From NCBI RefSeq assembly GCF_008370685.1, contig NZ_VTZU01000003.1, positions 62,001-126,000 on the forward strand: 64,000 nucleotides of DNA, read 5' to 3'. Positions 19,104-27,127 of the stretch are shown one piece after another. Every line of letters starts with the position of its first letter. Position 1 is the stretch's first letter. This DNA is from Aquimarina sp. RZ0 (GTDB taxonomy: Bacteria; Bacteroidota; Bacteroidia; Flavobacteriales; Flavobacteriaceae). The position numbers and the translations under genes were made by a program. The notes beneath the pieces are model-generated. The model did no database searches. It was not told the DNA's origin and saw only the letters and a list, made by a program, of their open reading frames with translations.

Positions 19104-19374
19104 GAATAACCAAATACTAATCTTTGAATTTTTGATATGATTGTAGATTATTTATAAAATTTATGAGCTTTAAAATCTAATAATCCCCCAATTCCAGATT
19201 TTTATTGCATTATTAACCAAACTTTGTTTAAACCATGAAATATTAAACTGATATTTCTAAAAAGATAATTACACAAACTCAGTCTTTTTTTACAACATAA
19301 GCCATACGTTAATATATCGTAAACACAATTTTTTAAATAAACTGAAACTACAGTTTTAATAAACAACCATATCT

Positions 19375-19406
19375 AAAAGTGCCTAATTTCTTTAGGCACT
19401 TTTTTG
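19375..19406. terminator. Strong bidirectional intrinsic terminator
   Basis: A perfect 11-bp stem, AAAAGTGCCTA and TAGGCACTTTT, with a seven-base loop and T-runs on both strands. On the plus strand it could end the short transcript from ~19103. On the minus strand it follows the lanC-like fragment at 19420-19470. Confidence 0.8.
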
Positions 19407-19419
19407 TTGCAAAAAAATT

Positions 19420-19470
19420 AAGACATCAATACTTCCTGTAATTTATTTTTAATTTGATTTCTAAATCCAT
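19420..19470 (-). pseudogene. Second lanC 5'-end fragment
   Basis: The minus-strand sequence from ATG 19470 (ATGGATTTAGAAATCAAATT) aligns with the original lanC start at 17605 (ATGGATTTAAAAAACAGATT). The match continues, with a one-base deletion, through the codons for KDKLKEI and the GATGT string, and about 20 bases upstream also match. It stops after 14 codons and is followed by the terminator at 19375-19406. The rest of the gene is absent. Confidence 0.55.
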
Positions 19471-19498
19471 ATTTTGTGACTCTAAATATGATCATTAT

Positions 19499-19660
19499 GA
19501 ACTCATCTTGAGTAGTGGTTTTTCAACCGAAAAGTTTGGCTTTTGTAGTATAATGAAGTAGGTTTTTTTTCAGCTTAGTCCTGTCTATGGTTGAAAAACC
19601 AACAAAATTAGCGTGCATAATGTAAATTTTGTAGGTCAAAGCATTACTCAAGATGAGTTC
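19499..19660. repeat. Repeat family A, copy A2 (162 bp, with internal insertion)
   Basis: The ends GAACTCATCTTGAGTA and TACTCAAGATGAGTTC are perfect inverted repeats. Relative to the inverted A1 copy it carries an extra ~87 bases after TTTTGTAG, and that octamer is repeated at the end of the insert. It lies directly beside the lanC fragment at 19420-19470. Confidence 0.75.
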
Positions 19661-19711
19661 TATATCTAATTCTAATAATTGAATACCTAATCGGTTTTTG
19701 CATAGTATCAT

Positions 19712-19742
19712 TTTGAACTAAAAAAATCAAAATATACCTTTG
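19712..19742 (+). promoter_or_regulatory. Bacteroidota-type promoter overlapping the lanB TTG
   Basis: TTTG at 19712-19715 and TACCTTTG at 19735-19742 are separated by 19 bases, matching the TTTG/TAnnTTTG consensus. The start of transcription would fall near 19748, downstream of the TTG usable as lanB start at 19740, so the true start codon is unclear. Confidence 0.5.
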
Positions 19743-22043
19743 GATACTATCATTGAACATAGACTTAACCAACTTTTGAAATCTAAAAACCCATATACTT
19801 TTTTTGACACGCTCTGTTTTAGAACCCCTCTATTGCCTTTGGAGTTTTATAACCTGGTTTTTACAGATAAGGAAATATCAAAAGAGAAATATAGAGAGAT
19901 CTGGAAGAATCCAGCTATTAAAGAGGCTGTTTTTTTGGCCTCCCCGGAACTCTATAACGCATTACAGAAATGGGCAACATCTAGAAATATAGATTCCAAA
20001 TCAGAGAAACGATTACGATATTCCTTGCTAAAATATCTATCCCGTATTTCTGCTCGATGTACTCCTTTTGGGTTATTTGCCGGCTGTGCTACCGCATCAT
20101 TTGGTTCAGAAACCAATATCAGTTTGGATACTATACACGCTTATGCCCGGCAAACTCGACTTGATATGCATTTTTTAGTTGAACTCGTGCAACACCTTGT
20201 AAAAATTGACCAGATTAAAAGCCAGATATTATGGTATCCCAATAGTAGTTTATATCAGATTGGGAACCAGTATCGATATGTAGAATATACCTATATCAAA
20301 CAAAATAAGCGGGCATATACCATAGAAGCAGTTATGGCGTCATCATATCTGGAAAATATACTGGCAAAATCACAATCAGGTGCTTCTGTGGGTGTCTTAT
20401 CCGAAATATTAATAGATGATGATATTACTAAAGAAGAAGCTACTGATTTTATCCATGAATTGATAGATAACCAAGTATTAGTAAGTGAATTAGAGCCTTC
20501 TATCTGTGGAGATAATTTTCTGAAACAGCTACTTGGGCTACTTCATACATTACATAATATTACTGATGTAACACATACAATAAAGGAATTAAAGAATAAA
20601 CTTTTGCAGCTGGATATGACGATTGGCAATTCTATAACATATTATAAAGAGTTTATAGAATTGGCAGAAAAATTAGAAACTCCGATGGATAAGAAATACT
20701 TATTACAAACAGATCTATATCCCGTTGCCATATCCAGTACGTTAGATAGAAAATGGGGATATCATATAAGAAGGATGCTTCCTTTACTTAATAAGATATC
20801 TATTTCTCAAAAGGATACGAATCTAAGTCATTTCAAAAATGCATTTTTAAAACGTTATGAAACCAGAGAAGTACCTTTAACAACCGTATTAGATACAGAA
20901 ATTGGCATTGGCTATTTACAAGGGCAGGAAGCATCGGATAGTACTCCTTTTCTGGAGGGGCTGGATATACCTTATCAAGAAGAGTCGATACCACAATCTT
21001 TATCTTGGGGCACCCCCTATAACATACTCCACAAAAAATTAGAGCAAACTATTGCTTCTAATGCGGTAGTTATGGAAATTAATGATGCTGATTTTGAGTC
21101 TTTGCCAGTACGCTGGGATGATCTGCCGGATACAATGGCAGCTATGGCAGAAGTAATCCTGCAGGATGGTAAAGAAAAGATGGTATTATCCTCTATAGGA
21201 GGAACCTCTGCTACCAATTTATTAGCCCGATTTACTCATGGCAATAAAGCCATACAAAAACAAGTGCACTATATAGCAGATATAGAACAGCAAATGAATC
21301 CTGATCATATTCTGGCAGAAATTATTCATCTGCCAGAATCCAGAATTGGTAATGTGATACAGAGAGTTTCTCTACGTGACTATGAAATTCCTTATTTAGG
21401 AAAGTCGAATTTGTCAAGAGAACAACAAATAGCTATTACCGATCTGATGATTTCTGTGCGACATAACCAAATACAGCTTCGTTCTAAAAGGTTAGACAAA
21501 CGAGTACTGCCACGTTTAAGCAACGCACACAATTATAGTGCTAATGCACTACCTATTTATCATTTTTTATGTGACTTGCAGAAACAAGAATTACGTGCTT
21601 CTATTGGGTTTTACTGGGGAGCCGTTTTAGAAAAAAGGAAATTTTTACCCAGAGTAGTGTATAAAGACTTTATTTTATCAAAAGCCAGATGGCTACTTAC
21701 CCAAAAAGATATTGAGATATTTCTACCGCTTACCAAGGATCCACTGATAGATGCCATTAGCTCCTGGAGAGCAGCATTATGCATGCCTAAACTCGTGCAA
21801 TTAGTCGAGGGAGATAATACCTTGTTGATTAACTTAGAAAACTATGATATGATCCAAATGTGGCTGGATACAGTAAAAAAAATAGAAATTTTTGTATTAG
21901 AAGAGTTCTTGTTTACCGAAGAATCAGTAATTAAAGGAGAAAATAAAGGGTTTACTAATCAATTTGTCATCTCTTTTTATAATGAAGAAAAGTTAAAACA
22001 AGCTAAAGAAAGAGCACCTCATTTATCTGATAAAAACACTTGA
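19740..22043 (+). CDS. Lantibiotic dehydratase, N-terminal (glutamylation) part of a split LanB
   Basis: LanB enzymes dehydrate Ser and Thr in a precursor peptide using glutamyl-tRNA. The 767-residue protein has the family motifs RTPLLP (28-33) and ARCTPFGLFAGC (105-116), and later SRLDKRVLPRLSNAHNY-like sequences of the Lant_dehydr_N family. The elimination (SpaB_C) domain is encoded separately at 22050. The frame has no ATG near its beginning: TTG at 19740 is the first possible start, and the preceding in-frame stop is at 19719. A consensus promoter overlaps that TTG, so the start may be further downstream or the original start may have been lost. Confidence 0.88.
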   Translation: MDTIIEHRLNQLLKSKNPYTFFDTLCFRTPLLPLEFYNLVFTDKEISKEKYREIWKNPAIKEAVFLASPELYNALQKWATSRNIDSKSEKRLRYSLLKYLSRISARCTPFGLFAGCATASFGSETNISLDTIHAYARQTRLDMHFLVELVQHLVKIDQIKSQILWYPNSSLYQIGNQYRYVEYTYIKQNKRAYTIEAVMASSYLENILAKSQSGASVGVLSEILIDDDITKEEATDFIHELIDNQVLVSELEPSICGDNFLKQLLGLLHTLHNITDVTHTIKELKNKLLQLDMTIGNSITYYKEFIELAEKLETPMDKKYLLQTDLYPVAISSTLDRKWGYHIRRMLPLLNKISISQKDTNLSHFKNAFLKRYETREVPLTTVLDTEIGIGYLQGQEASDSTPFLEGLDIPYQEESIPQSLSWGTPYNILHKKLEQTIASNAVVMEINDADFESLPVRWDDLPDTMAAMAEVILQDGKEKMVLSSIGGTSATNLLARFTHGNKAIQKQVHYIADIEQQMNPDHILAEIIHLPESRIGNVIQRVSLRDYEIPYLGKSNLSREQQIAITDLMISVRHNQIQLRSKRLDKRVLPRLSNAHNYSANALPIYHFLCDLQKQELRASIGFYWGAVLEKRKFLPRVVYKDFILSKARWLLTQKDIEIFLPLTKDPLIDAISSWRAALCMPKLVQLVEGDNTLLINLENYDMIQMWLDTVKKIEIFVLEEFLFTEESVIKGENKGFTNQFVISFYNEEKLKQAKERAPHLSDKNT

Positions 22044-22049
22044 TTTGTT

Positions 22050-22919
22050 ATGGATATTATAGCAACTAAACGAATCTTTATTGCGGGAGATACATGGCTG
22101 TATTATAAAATATATTGCGGAGAACGCAGCTCTGATCTGATATTAACAAAGACAATAAGACCTCTTGTTGCAAAACTGATAGAGAACCGGTATATTAGTC
22201 ATTGGTTTTTTATTAGATACCAGGATCCAGACTTTCATATAAGAATACGTTTTCATCTCACAGATGTGCTGCATATTGGTTCTGTGATACTACATATTAA
22301 TAAAGCACTACAATCTTATGTACAGGATGATATTATATATAAAGTGCAATTAGACACGTATATCAGAGAAATAGAGCGATATGGAGCGGCTACAATAGCA
22401 TTCTCAGAAAAACTATTTTCAAAAGAGAGTGATATGCTTCTGCAAGCAATAGAAATTATAAAAGACGACACTCTATTTTTTTTATTTGTCATAAAAGCGA
22501 TCGATACAATCCTTACTAATTTTAAATACTCTCTAAAAGAAAAAGTACAATTAACAAGTCTGAACAGAGATCGTTTTAAAGAAGAGTTTCTTGCAGATAA
22601 AAAACTCACCAAACAGCTTGACAAAAAGTATAGAACGATACAACACGAGCTATATTCTTTTTTTTCTACAACAGATCAAAACGAAGACTATCTTATTTTG
22701 TATCAGCTACTGCACCAGTACACCACAAAAACTGAAGAAGAAGTATCCTCTATTATAAACTGCTTAACAAATGATAAAGAGTTACAAAAAGGAAGCCTGA
22801 TTAGTAGTTATATACATATGCTTGTCAATCGTGCTTTTAGATCTAAACAGCGATTTTATGAATTAGTATGTTATGATTTTTTGACAAAATATTATAAGAG
22901 TTCCTTATTTTCTAATTAA
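22050..22919 (+). CDS. Thiopeptide-type / LanB C-terminal (elimination) domain protein
   Basis: The 289-residue protein matches the SpaB_C (Lant_dehydr_C) domain. It begins DTWLYYKIYCGERSSDLIL, with HWFFIRYQDPDFHIRIRFH (residues about 51-70) as the family hallmark, and EIERYGG-like VQLDTYIREIERYGAAT follows. This domain removes glutamate from glutamylated Ser/Thr to give dehydroamino acids. It starts six bases after the lanB stop, so it is co-translated and together they form a two-protein dehydratase. Split LanBs are known from thiopeptide and some other pathways. Confidence 0.88.
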   Translation: MDIIATKRIFIAGDTWLYYKIYCGERSSDLILTKTIRPLVAKLIENRYISHWFFIRYQDPDFHIRIRFHLTDVLHIGSVILHINKALQSYVQDDIIYKVQLDTYIREIERYGAATIAFSEKLFSKESDMLLQAIEIIKDDTLFFLFVIKAIDTILTNFKYSLKEKVQLTSLNRDRFKEEFLADKKLTKQLDKKYRTIQHELYSFFSTTDQNEDYLILYQLLHQYTTKTEEEVSSIINCLTNDKELQKGSLISSYIHMLVNRAFRSKQRFYELVCYDFLTKYYKSSLFSN

Positions 22920-22942
22920 TTTTTTATAAAATGTCCCTATAA

Positions 22943-23149
22943 TTTTATAAGAGAGAGCACCTCAAAATTCTGGGAAGTTCTACTGGATCTCTATCTCCAG
23001 TATTATGTCTTAAAGTCTGGAAAATACAACCATATGTAAAAGGAAAATTATCATTTGGCTCGGTATGGGTAGAAGAAAATATTTTTAATGTTGTCAAAAC
23101 GGAATCCTTAGGGTTTGGATATGGAGTAGGATATTGCCTATTGGGTTAA
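22943..23149 (+). pseudogene. Startless open frame after the LanB genes
   Basis: A 68-codon frame begins 24 bases after the SpaB_C stop and ends at TAA 23147. It has no ATG, GTG or TTG near its start. The reading includes EHLKILGSSTGSLSPVLCLK and ends ESLGFGYGVGYCLLG, with two cysteines. It may be the remains of a third gene of the operon; the family is not recognised. Confidence 0.35.
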
Positions 23150-23195
23150 CAAAACCATTGGGCTACATCTGGAATTTAGTCTACTTTTGTTATAA

Positions 23196-23355
23196 TACGA
23201 TTTGTGATTAAAAAATTCGTATAAATTCATTGAATTATTTTTTCTTTATGCAAGGCAAAAAAATCAAGCATAGCTATAGCTACGGTTTATTTTTTAAACG
23301 AAGTAGAAAGGAGAAAGAAACGATGAATATGCGAAATTTTTAGTTATAAATCGTA
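23196..23355 (+). mobile_element. 160-bp MITE, copy 2
   Basis: TACGATTTGTGATT to AGTTATAAATCGTA, flanked by TAA at 23193-23195 and 23356-23358. The orientation is opposite to copy 1, so the two bracket the lanB genes and the gap before them. No transposase is encoded. Confidence 0.9.
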
Positions 23356-23381
23356 TAACAAGGTTCAAATAAAAAAACTAG

Positions 23382-23771
23382 ATGAAAGCAAAAAGGACAG
23401 GCACTATTCTCTATGTAAAAAAATATAAGGAATGTGTTGAATTTTATAATAAAAAACTAGAATTGCCTATACTATTCCAGAATAGTATATTGACCTGTTT
23501 TGACCTATTTGGTGCTTACCTAATGATAGAAAATGATGACAGAGATTCTTATCAAAATCTAAATGAAGCACATCAAAAAAATTTTAGCTGTATCCGTATT
23601 CATGTTGACAATGTTAAAAAATATGCAATTTCTCTTCAATCAAAACATATTGAAATTGACTATCAGGAACATGATTGGGGTATTGTTGCCAAGTTTTTTG
23701 ATCCAGACGGTAATTTGATCGCTCTGAAAGATGAAGCTTCTTTTTTACAACAAATAATCGATTATCAATAA
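23382..23771 (+). CDS. VOC-family (glyoxalase/bleomycin-resistance fold) protein
   Basis: A 129-residue protein with the two paired beta-alpha-beta-beta-beta modules of the vicinal-oxygen-chelate fold: TGTILYVKKYKECVEFYNKKL at the start and AKFFDPDGNLIALKDE near the end. The DPDGN motif is typical. Members are metal-dependent enzymes or drug-binding proteins. The substrate cannot be assigned, and self-resistance linked to the neighbouring RiPP genes is only a guess. It starts 23 bases after a MITE. Confidence 0.8.
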   Translation: MKAKRTGTILYVKKYKECVEFYNKKLELPILFQNSILTCFDLFGAYLMIENDDRDSYQNLNEAHQKNFSCIRIHVDNVKKYAISLQSKHIEIDYQEHDWGIVAKFFDPDGNLIALKDEASFLQQIIDYQ

Positions 23772-23779
23772 AATATTGT

Positions 23780-23882
23780 CCGTAACCTACCTCGGGGGAA
23801 GTCCACCAGAGGTTTATTAGAAAAAAACATTCCGATTTCGAGGCAAGCCTCGAAGCATTTAAGTCTCGATTATAGAGTAAAA
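23780..23882 (-). repeat. Repeat family B, copy B1
   Basis: Nested hairpins with the core CGAGGCTTGCCTCG and outer arms ACCTCGGGG / CCCCGAGGT. Read on the minus strand it aligns with copies at 28738-28836 and 42742-42836. It fills the gap between the VOC gene and trpS. Confidence 0.75.
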
Positions 23883-23949
23883 AATCATAGTTGATCTTAA
23901 TAGACACTCCATTAGAAAATAGTTCTTGAGCATCAGTATCAGCTAAGTT

Positions 23950-24918
23950 TTAATAGCCTACCTTCTTTCTTACTCTCGCAAGTACTTGATTGGCAACCTC
24001 TGAAGCTTTTTTAGCACCAATGGCCAACGCTTTATCTACTTCTTCAAGATTTTCTATATAGTAATTATAGCGTTTTCGCTCTTCAGAAAATGTATCAATG
24101 AGCAGTTCGTATAAAGCTTGTTTTGCATGACCATATCCATAGTTTCCACCTGCATAGTTTTCTTTCATCTGTACTATTTGCTCAGGAGTAGCAACGAGTT
24201 TGTATAAAGCAAACACATTGCAGGTGTCAGGATTTTTAGGTTCTTCCATAGGGATACTGTCTGTTTGAATCCCCATAATATTTTTGCGTAACTTCTTATC
24301 AGGTAGAAACAGGTTGATGGTATTTCCTTTGGATTTACTCATTTTAGTACCATCAGTACCGGGAACATACATAGTTTCTTTTCTGAATTGCGCTTCTGGT
24401 AATACAAATAGCGCTCCTACCTGATTATGTATTCTTTCGGCGACATTTCTGGTTATTTCCAGATGTTGCTCCTGATCTTTCCCTACAGGAACAATCTCTG
24501 CGTCATACAAAAGGATATCTGCTGCCATCAACATAGGATATGTAAACAATCCTGCATTAACATCCTCAAGTCGATCAGCTTTATCTTTAAAAGAATGCGC
24601 CAATGTTAATCGTTGATATGGAAAGAAACAACTTAGATACCAAGAGAGTTCTGTCACTTGTGGGATATCACTCTGACGATAAAAAATAGTTTTTTCTATA
24701 TCCAGCCCAAAAGCCAACCAGGTAGCAGCAGTAGAATAGGTATTTTCTCTTAGTAATGCTGCATCCTTAATTTGAGTCAATGAATGCATATCTGCAATAA
24801 AAAGGAAAGAATCATTCTCTGGCTGATTGGCCATCTGAATTGCAGGAATGATCGCTCCTAATAAGTTTCCTAAATGAGGTGTTCCTGTACTCTGGACTCC
24901 TGTTAGAATTCTGGACAT
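23950..24918 (-). CDS. trpS: Tryptophanyl-tRNA synthetase
   Basis: The class I synthetase charges tRNA-Trp. The HIGH-type motif is TPHLGN (13-18), with KMSKS at 192-196 and the family sequence SRILTGVQSTGTPH at the N terminus. I chose the ATG at 24918 (322 residues) instead of an upstream GTG/ATG extension. The family begins at MSRILTG, and a consensus promoter lies between 24939 and 24970, inside the extension. The C terminus (VLARVRKKVGY) is normal. Confidence 0.96.
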   Translation of the reverse strand: MSRILTGVQSTGTPHLGNLLGAIIPAIQMANQPENDSFLFIADMHSLTQIKDAALLRENTYSTAATWLAFGLDIEKTIFYRQSDIPQVTELSWYLSCFFPYQRLTLAHSFKDKADRLEDVNAGLFTYPMLMAADILLYDAEIVPVGKDQEQHLEITRNVAERIHNQVGALFVLPEAQFRKETMYVPGTDGTKMSKSKGNTINLFLPDKKLRKNIMGIQTDSIPMEEPKNPDTCNVFALYKLVATPEQIVQMKENYAGGNYGYGHAKQALYELLIDTFSEERKRYNYYIENLEEVDKALAIGAKKASEVANQVLARVRKKVGY

Positions 24919-24938
24919 AGTAGTTTTATAATTTCTCG

Positions 24939-24970
24939 CAAAGGTAATTTTTTTGTTCACATAGCTCAAA
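24939..24970 (-). promoter_or_regulatory. Promoter of trpS
   Basis: On the minus strand, TTTG and TACCTTTG are separated by 20 bases, fitting the Bacteroidota consensus. The -7 box ends about 20 bases upstream of the chosen ATG. Confidence 0.65.
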
Positions 24971-24993
24971 CCAAAATTGTGTATTTTTACTAC

Positions 24994-25734
24994 ATGTTTA
25001 TACTAAGACGTATCTTGATTTTATTATGGCGTATCTGGTTTTATATAATGATGGGAATGCCTATTGTTATATTGTTCCCCATATTATTGATATTGTCATC
25101 CAGAGAAGCCTGGTATCCTTATTTTTTTGTTGTGGCGAGATTCTGGGCAAAGATTGTGTTGTATGGAACAGGTTTTATCCCCAGTGTAAAAAAAGAAGGA
25201 GACCTGGACACTCATACGAGTTATATGTTTGTAGCCAACCATACGTCTATGGCTGATATTATGTTGATGCTATATTGCATAAAAAATCCATTTGTATTTG
25301 TAGGGAAAAAAGAGCTGACCAAAATTCCCGTGTTTGGTTTTTTTTATAAACGTACCTGTATTCTCGTAGATCGTAATAATCAGAAGAGTAGAAAAGCAGT
25401 TTTTGATCGTGCACAAGCAAGATTGCAAAACGGAACAAGCATCTGTATTTTTCCTGAAGGAGGTGTTCCTGATGATGAATCTGTATTGCTGGATGAGTTT
25501 AAAGATGGTGCTTTTAGATTGGCAATTGATCATCAGATACCCATAGTGCCTTTAACATTTTTGGATAATAAAAAACGATTTTCCTATACTTTTTTTAGTG
25601 GAAGCCCTGGCAGAATGAGAGCTTTTGTCCATAAAGAAGTGCTGACTACTGGATTAACACATCAACATAAAAAGGAGCTAAAAGAAAAAACATGGAATAT
25701 CCTTTATACTAAGTTGGTGTCTGATCAACTATAG
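24994..25734 (+). CDS. plsC: 1-acyl-sn-glycerol-3-phosphate acyltransferase
   Basis: A membrane enzyme that acylates lysophosphatidic acid to phosphatidic acid. Two N-terminal membrane helices (about 5-65) precede the catalytic motif NHTSMAD (82-88, the NHxxxxD signature). The substrate motif FPEGG follows at 153-157. The 246-residue length is normal. A GTG five codons upstream is in frame, but ATG at 24994 (MFILRR) is the more natural start. The gene is divergent from trpS. Confidence 0.9.
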   Translation: MFILRRILILLWRIWFYIMMGMPIVILFPILLILSSREAWYPYFFVVARFWAKIVLYGTGFIPSVKKEGDLDTHTSYMFVANHTSMADIMLMLYCIKNPFVFVGKKELTKIPVFGFFYKRTCILVDRNNQKSRKAVFDRAQARLQNGTSICIFPEGGVPDDESVLLDEFKDGAFRLAIDHQIPIVPLTFLDNKKRFSYTFFSGSPGRMRAFVHKEVLTTGLTHQHKKELKEKTWNILYTKLVSDQL

Positions 25735-25776
25735 TGTATGGAGTGTATTGATGCCAGATGCAAGCGAAAAATATAA

Positions 25777-26291
25777 ATGAATAAAATATTTGAGTTGGAA
25801 AGTGCTGAAAAATATAATGAGGCATTTACTCTTTATCAAAAACTGATTAAGGAGAACAATACAGATTTTGAAACTTGGAAATTCTATTTTTTCTTTCTGT
25901 GATCGATGCTTGAAGATGTAAATGAGCAATTTACAAAAGACATTGATGTACGAACTGAATAATGGACTGAATAAACACTCTGAATTAGCGGAATTTAATT
26001 TTATTACAGGATACACCGTTTCAATATTCCCTTATGAATTTGGAGATTACGAAGAATTAAACATAAAAGGGTCTGAAATGCTAAAAAAAGCAACTAAATT
26101 AAAACCTGAAAAACTTAATTTACAGAATGGTTTATTTAGACTCACTTAATTTAAATCAAAATGAACAAGTCGAATATGAAAAGATTTGTATTGAGACGCA
26201 ACCGAAGGTTAAAACCGAATTTAATGGAAAAGGGCTATTAAATGAATATTTTAGCAAAATCCTTAATCGTGAAGGAAAAGCCAGCAGGTAA
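25777..26291 (+). pseudogene. Broken gene, TPR-like protein
   Basis: An ATG at 25777 starts MNKIFELESAEKYNEAFTLY, which ends at a stop at 25900-25902. Coding-like sequence continues in other frames: ELNNGLNKHSELAEFNF to about 26148, then DSLNLNQNEQVEYEKICIE to the stop at 26289. At least two frameshifts and one stop must be corrected to rebuild a ~165-residue helical protein. The beginning resembles a TPR unit. The function is not recognised. Confidence 0.5.
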
Positions 26292-26331
26292 CAATAGATC
26301 CTATAAAATCAGAGCAATTTATCTCCAGATC

Positions 26332-26352
26332 AAAAAGGTTATTCCTTTTTTT
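26332..26352 (+). terminator. Weak hairpin terminator
   Basis: AAAAAGG and CCTTTTT with a five-base loop, followed by TT. It lies 40 bases after the end of the broken gene. Confidence 0.4.
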
Positions 26353-26437
26353 AGTGATGCAGAATTTTTATAAAGTAAACAAGAAATAAAAATGCACTGA
26401 TAGATCGATTCATGTATTTTGCGTTACAACCATTAAA

Positions 26438-27001
26438 ATGAGACATCCTCTAAGACAACATATAGAAGAAATAATTAGCCTTACAGATGAGGAATTTGAT
26501 TTTGTTTTGAGTCATTTTAAGCAAATCAATAAACGCAAACATCAATATATTGTTCAAGAAGGAGAAATCGTTAATAAAGAATACTGGATAATAAAAGGTT
26601 GCTTAAAAAATTACTTTGTTGACAATACAGGGAAGGAACATATACTCCAATTTGGAATGGAAAATTGGTGGATTACGGATTATGAATCTTTTGTAAAACA
26701 AACCAAATCCAAAACTTCTATCGACTGTATAGAAGACAGCGAATTACTATACATATCATTCGAAAACAGAGATAAACTTACTGCTCAAATGCACAAAATG
26801 GAACGCTTTTGGGCTAAAAAAAGTAAAATCGGTCGTATTGCACTTCAAAATAGGATTCTATCATTGTTAAAAAATTCAACCAAAGAAAGATACGACTTAC
26901 TTCTCGAACAATATCCGAAACTTTTCCAACGTGTTCCTAAAAAAATGATTGCTGCCTATTTAGGTGTTTCCAGAGAAACACTGAGTCGATTAAACGCATA
27001 A
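26438..27001 (+). CDS. Crp/Fnr-family transcriptional regulator
   Basis: The 187-residue protein has an N-terminal cyclic-nucleotide-binding-like beta barrel (about 25-115; INKRKHQYIVQEGEIVNKEY, CLKNYFVDNTGKEHILQFG). A C-terminal helix-turn-helix follows (VPKKMIAAYLGVSRETLSRL at 165-184). It is in the group common in Bacteroidota that lacks the cAMP-binding Arg/Glu signature, so the effector is unknown. It precedes a tautomerase-SDR-NTF2 cassette on the same strand. A CRP-box-like palindrome lies in the gap and may be its target. Confidence 0.9.
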   Translation: MRHPLRQHIEEIISLTDEEFDFVLSHFKQINKRKHQYIVQEGEIVNKEYWIIKGCLKNYFVDNTGKEHILQFGMENWWITDYESFVKQTKSKTSIDCIEDSELLYISFENRDKLTAQMHKMERFWAKKSKIGRIALQNRILSLLKNSTKERYDLLLEQYPKLFQRVPKKMIAAYLGVSRETLSRLNA

Positions 27002-27033
27002 TCCTGTTTCTTTCTTTGATCACTCCATGTGAA

Positions 27034-27049
27034 TGTGATCTACATCACT
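27034..27049. promoter_or_regulatory. CRP/FNR-type operator
   Basis: TGTGATCTACATCACT differs in one base from the CRP form TGTGA-N6-TCACA. A second inverted pair, GTGATAA (27058-27064) and TTATCAC (27090-27096), follows. Both lie between the regulator gene and the tautomerase start, the expected place for regulation of the cassette. Confidence 0.5.
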
Positions 27050-27127
27050 TCAAATAAGTGATAAACCTCCTTTCTAAAATTTTAGGTGCTTATCACCTTT
27101 GTATGGCAATTAATTAATAAAAAAGTT

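Larger units (their letters stand above)
18385..19374. other. Gene-poor gap between the frameshifted gene and lanB
   Basis: No intact gene is seen on either strand. Contents: a 34-codon open stretch without start (18437-18541, plus strand, ending ECYLDSLP), the inverted repeat at 18645-18735, a segment related to 16017-16080 (near 18769-18830), and a possible promoter at 19072-19103 leading to the terminator at 19375. I looked here for a lanthipeptide precursor on both strands and found none. Confidence 0.5.

Noticed and set aside
17389-23380. Reading the two inverted MITE copies around the lanB region as a composite transposon
   Set aside because: Each copy has its own 3-bp duplication (TAA on both sides of each), which shows two independent insertions. 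A composite unit would share one duplication at its outer ends. The bracket is noted only as context.
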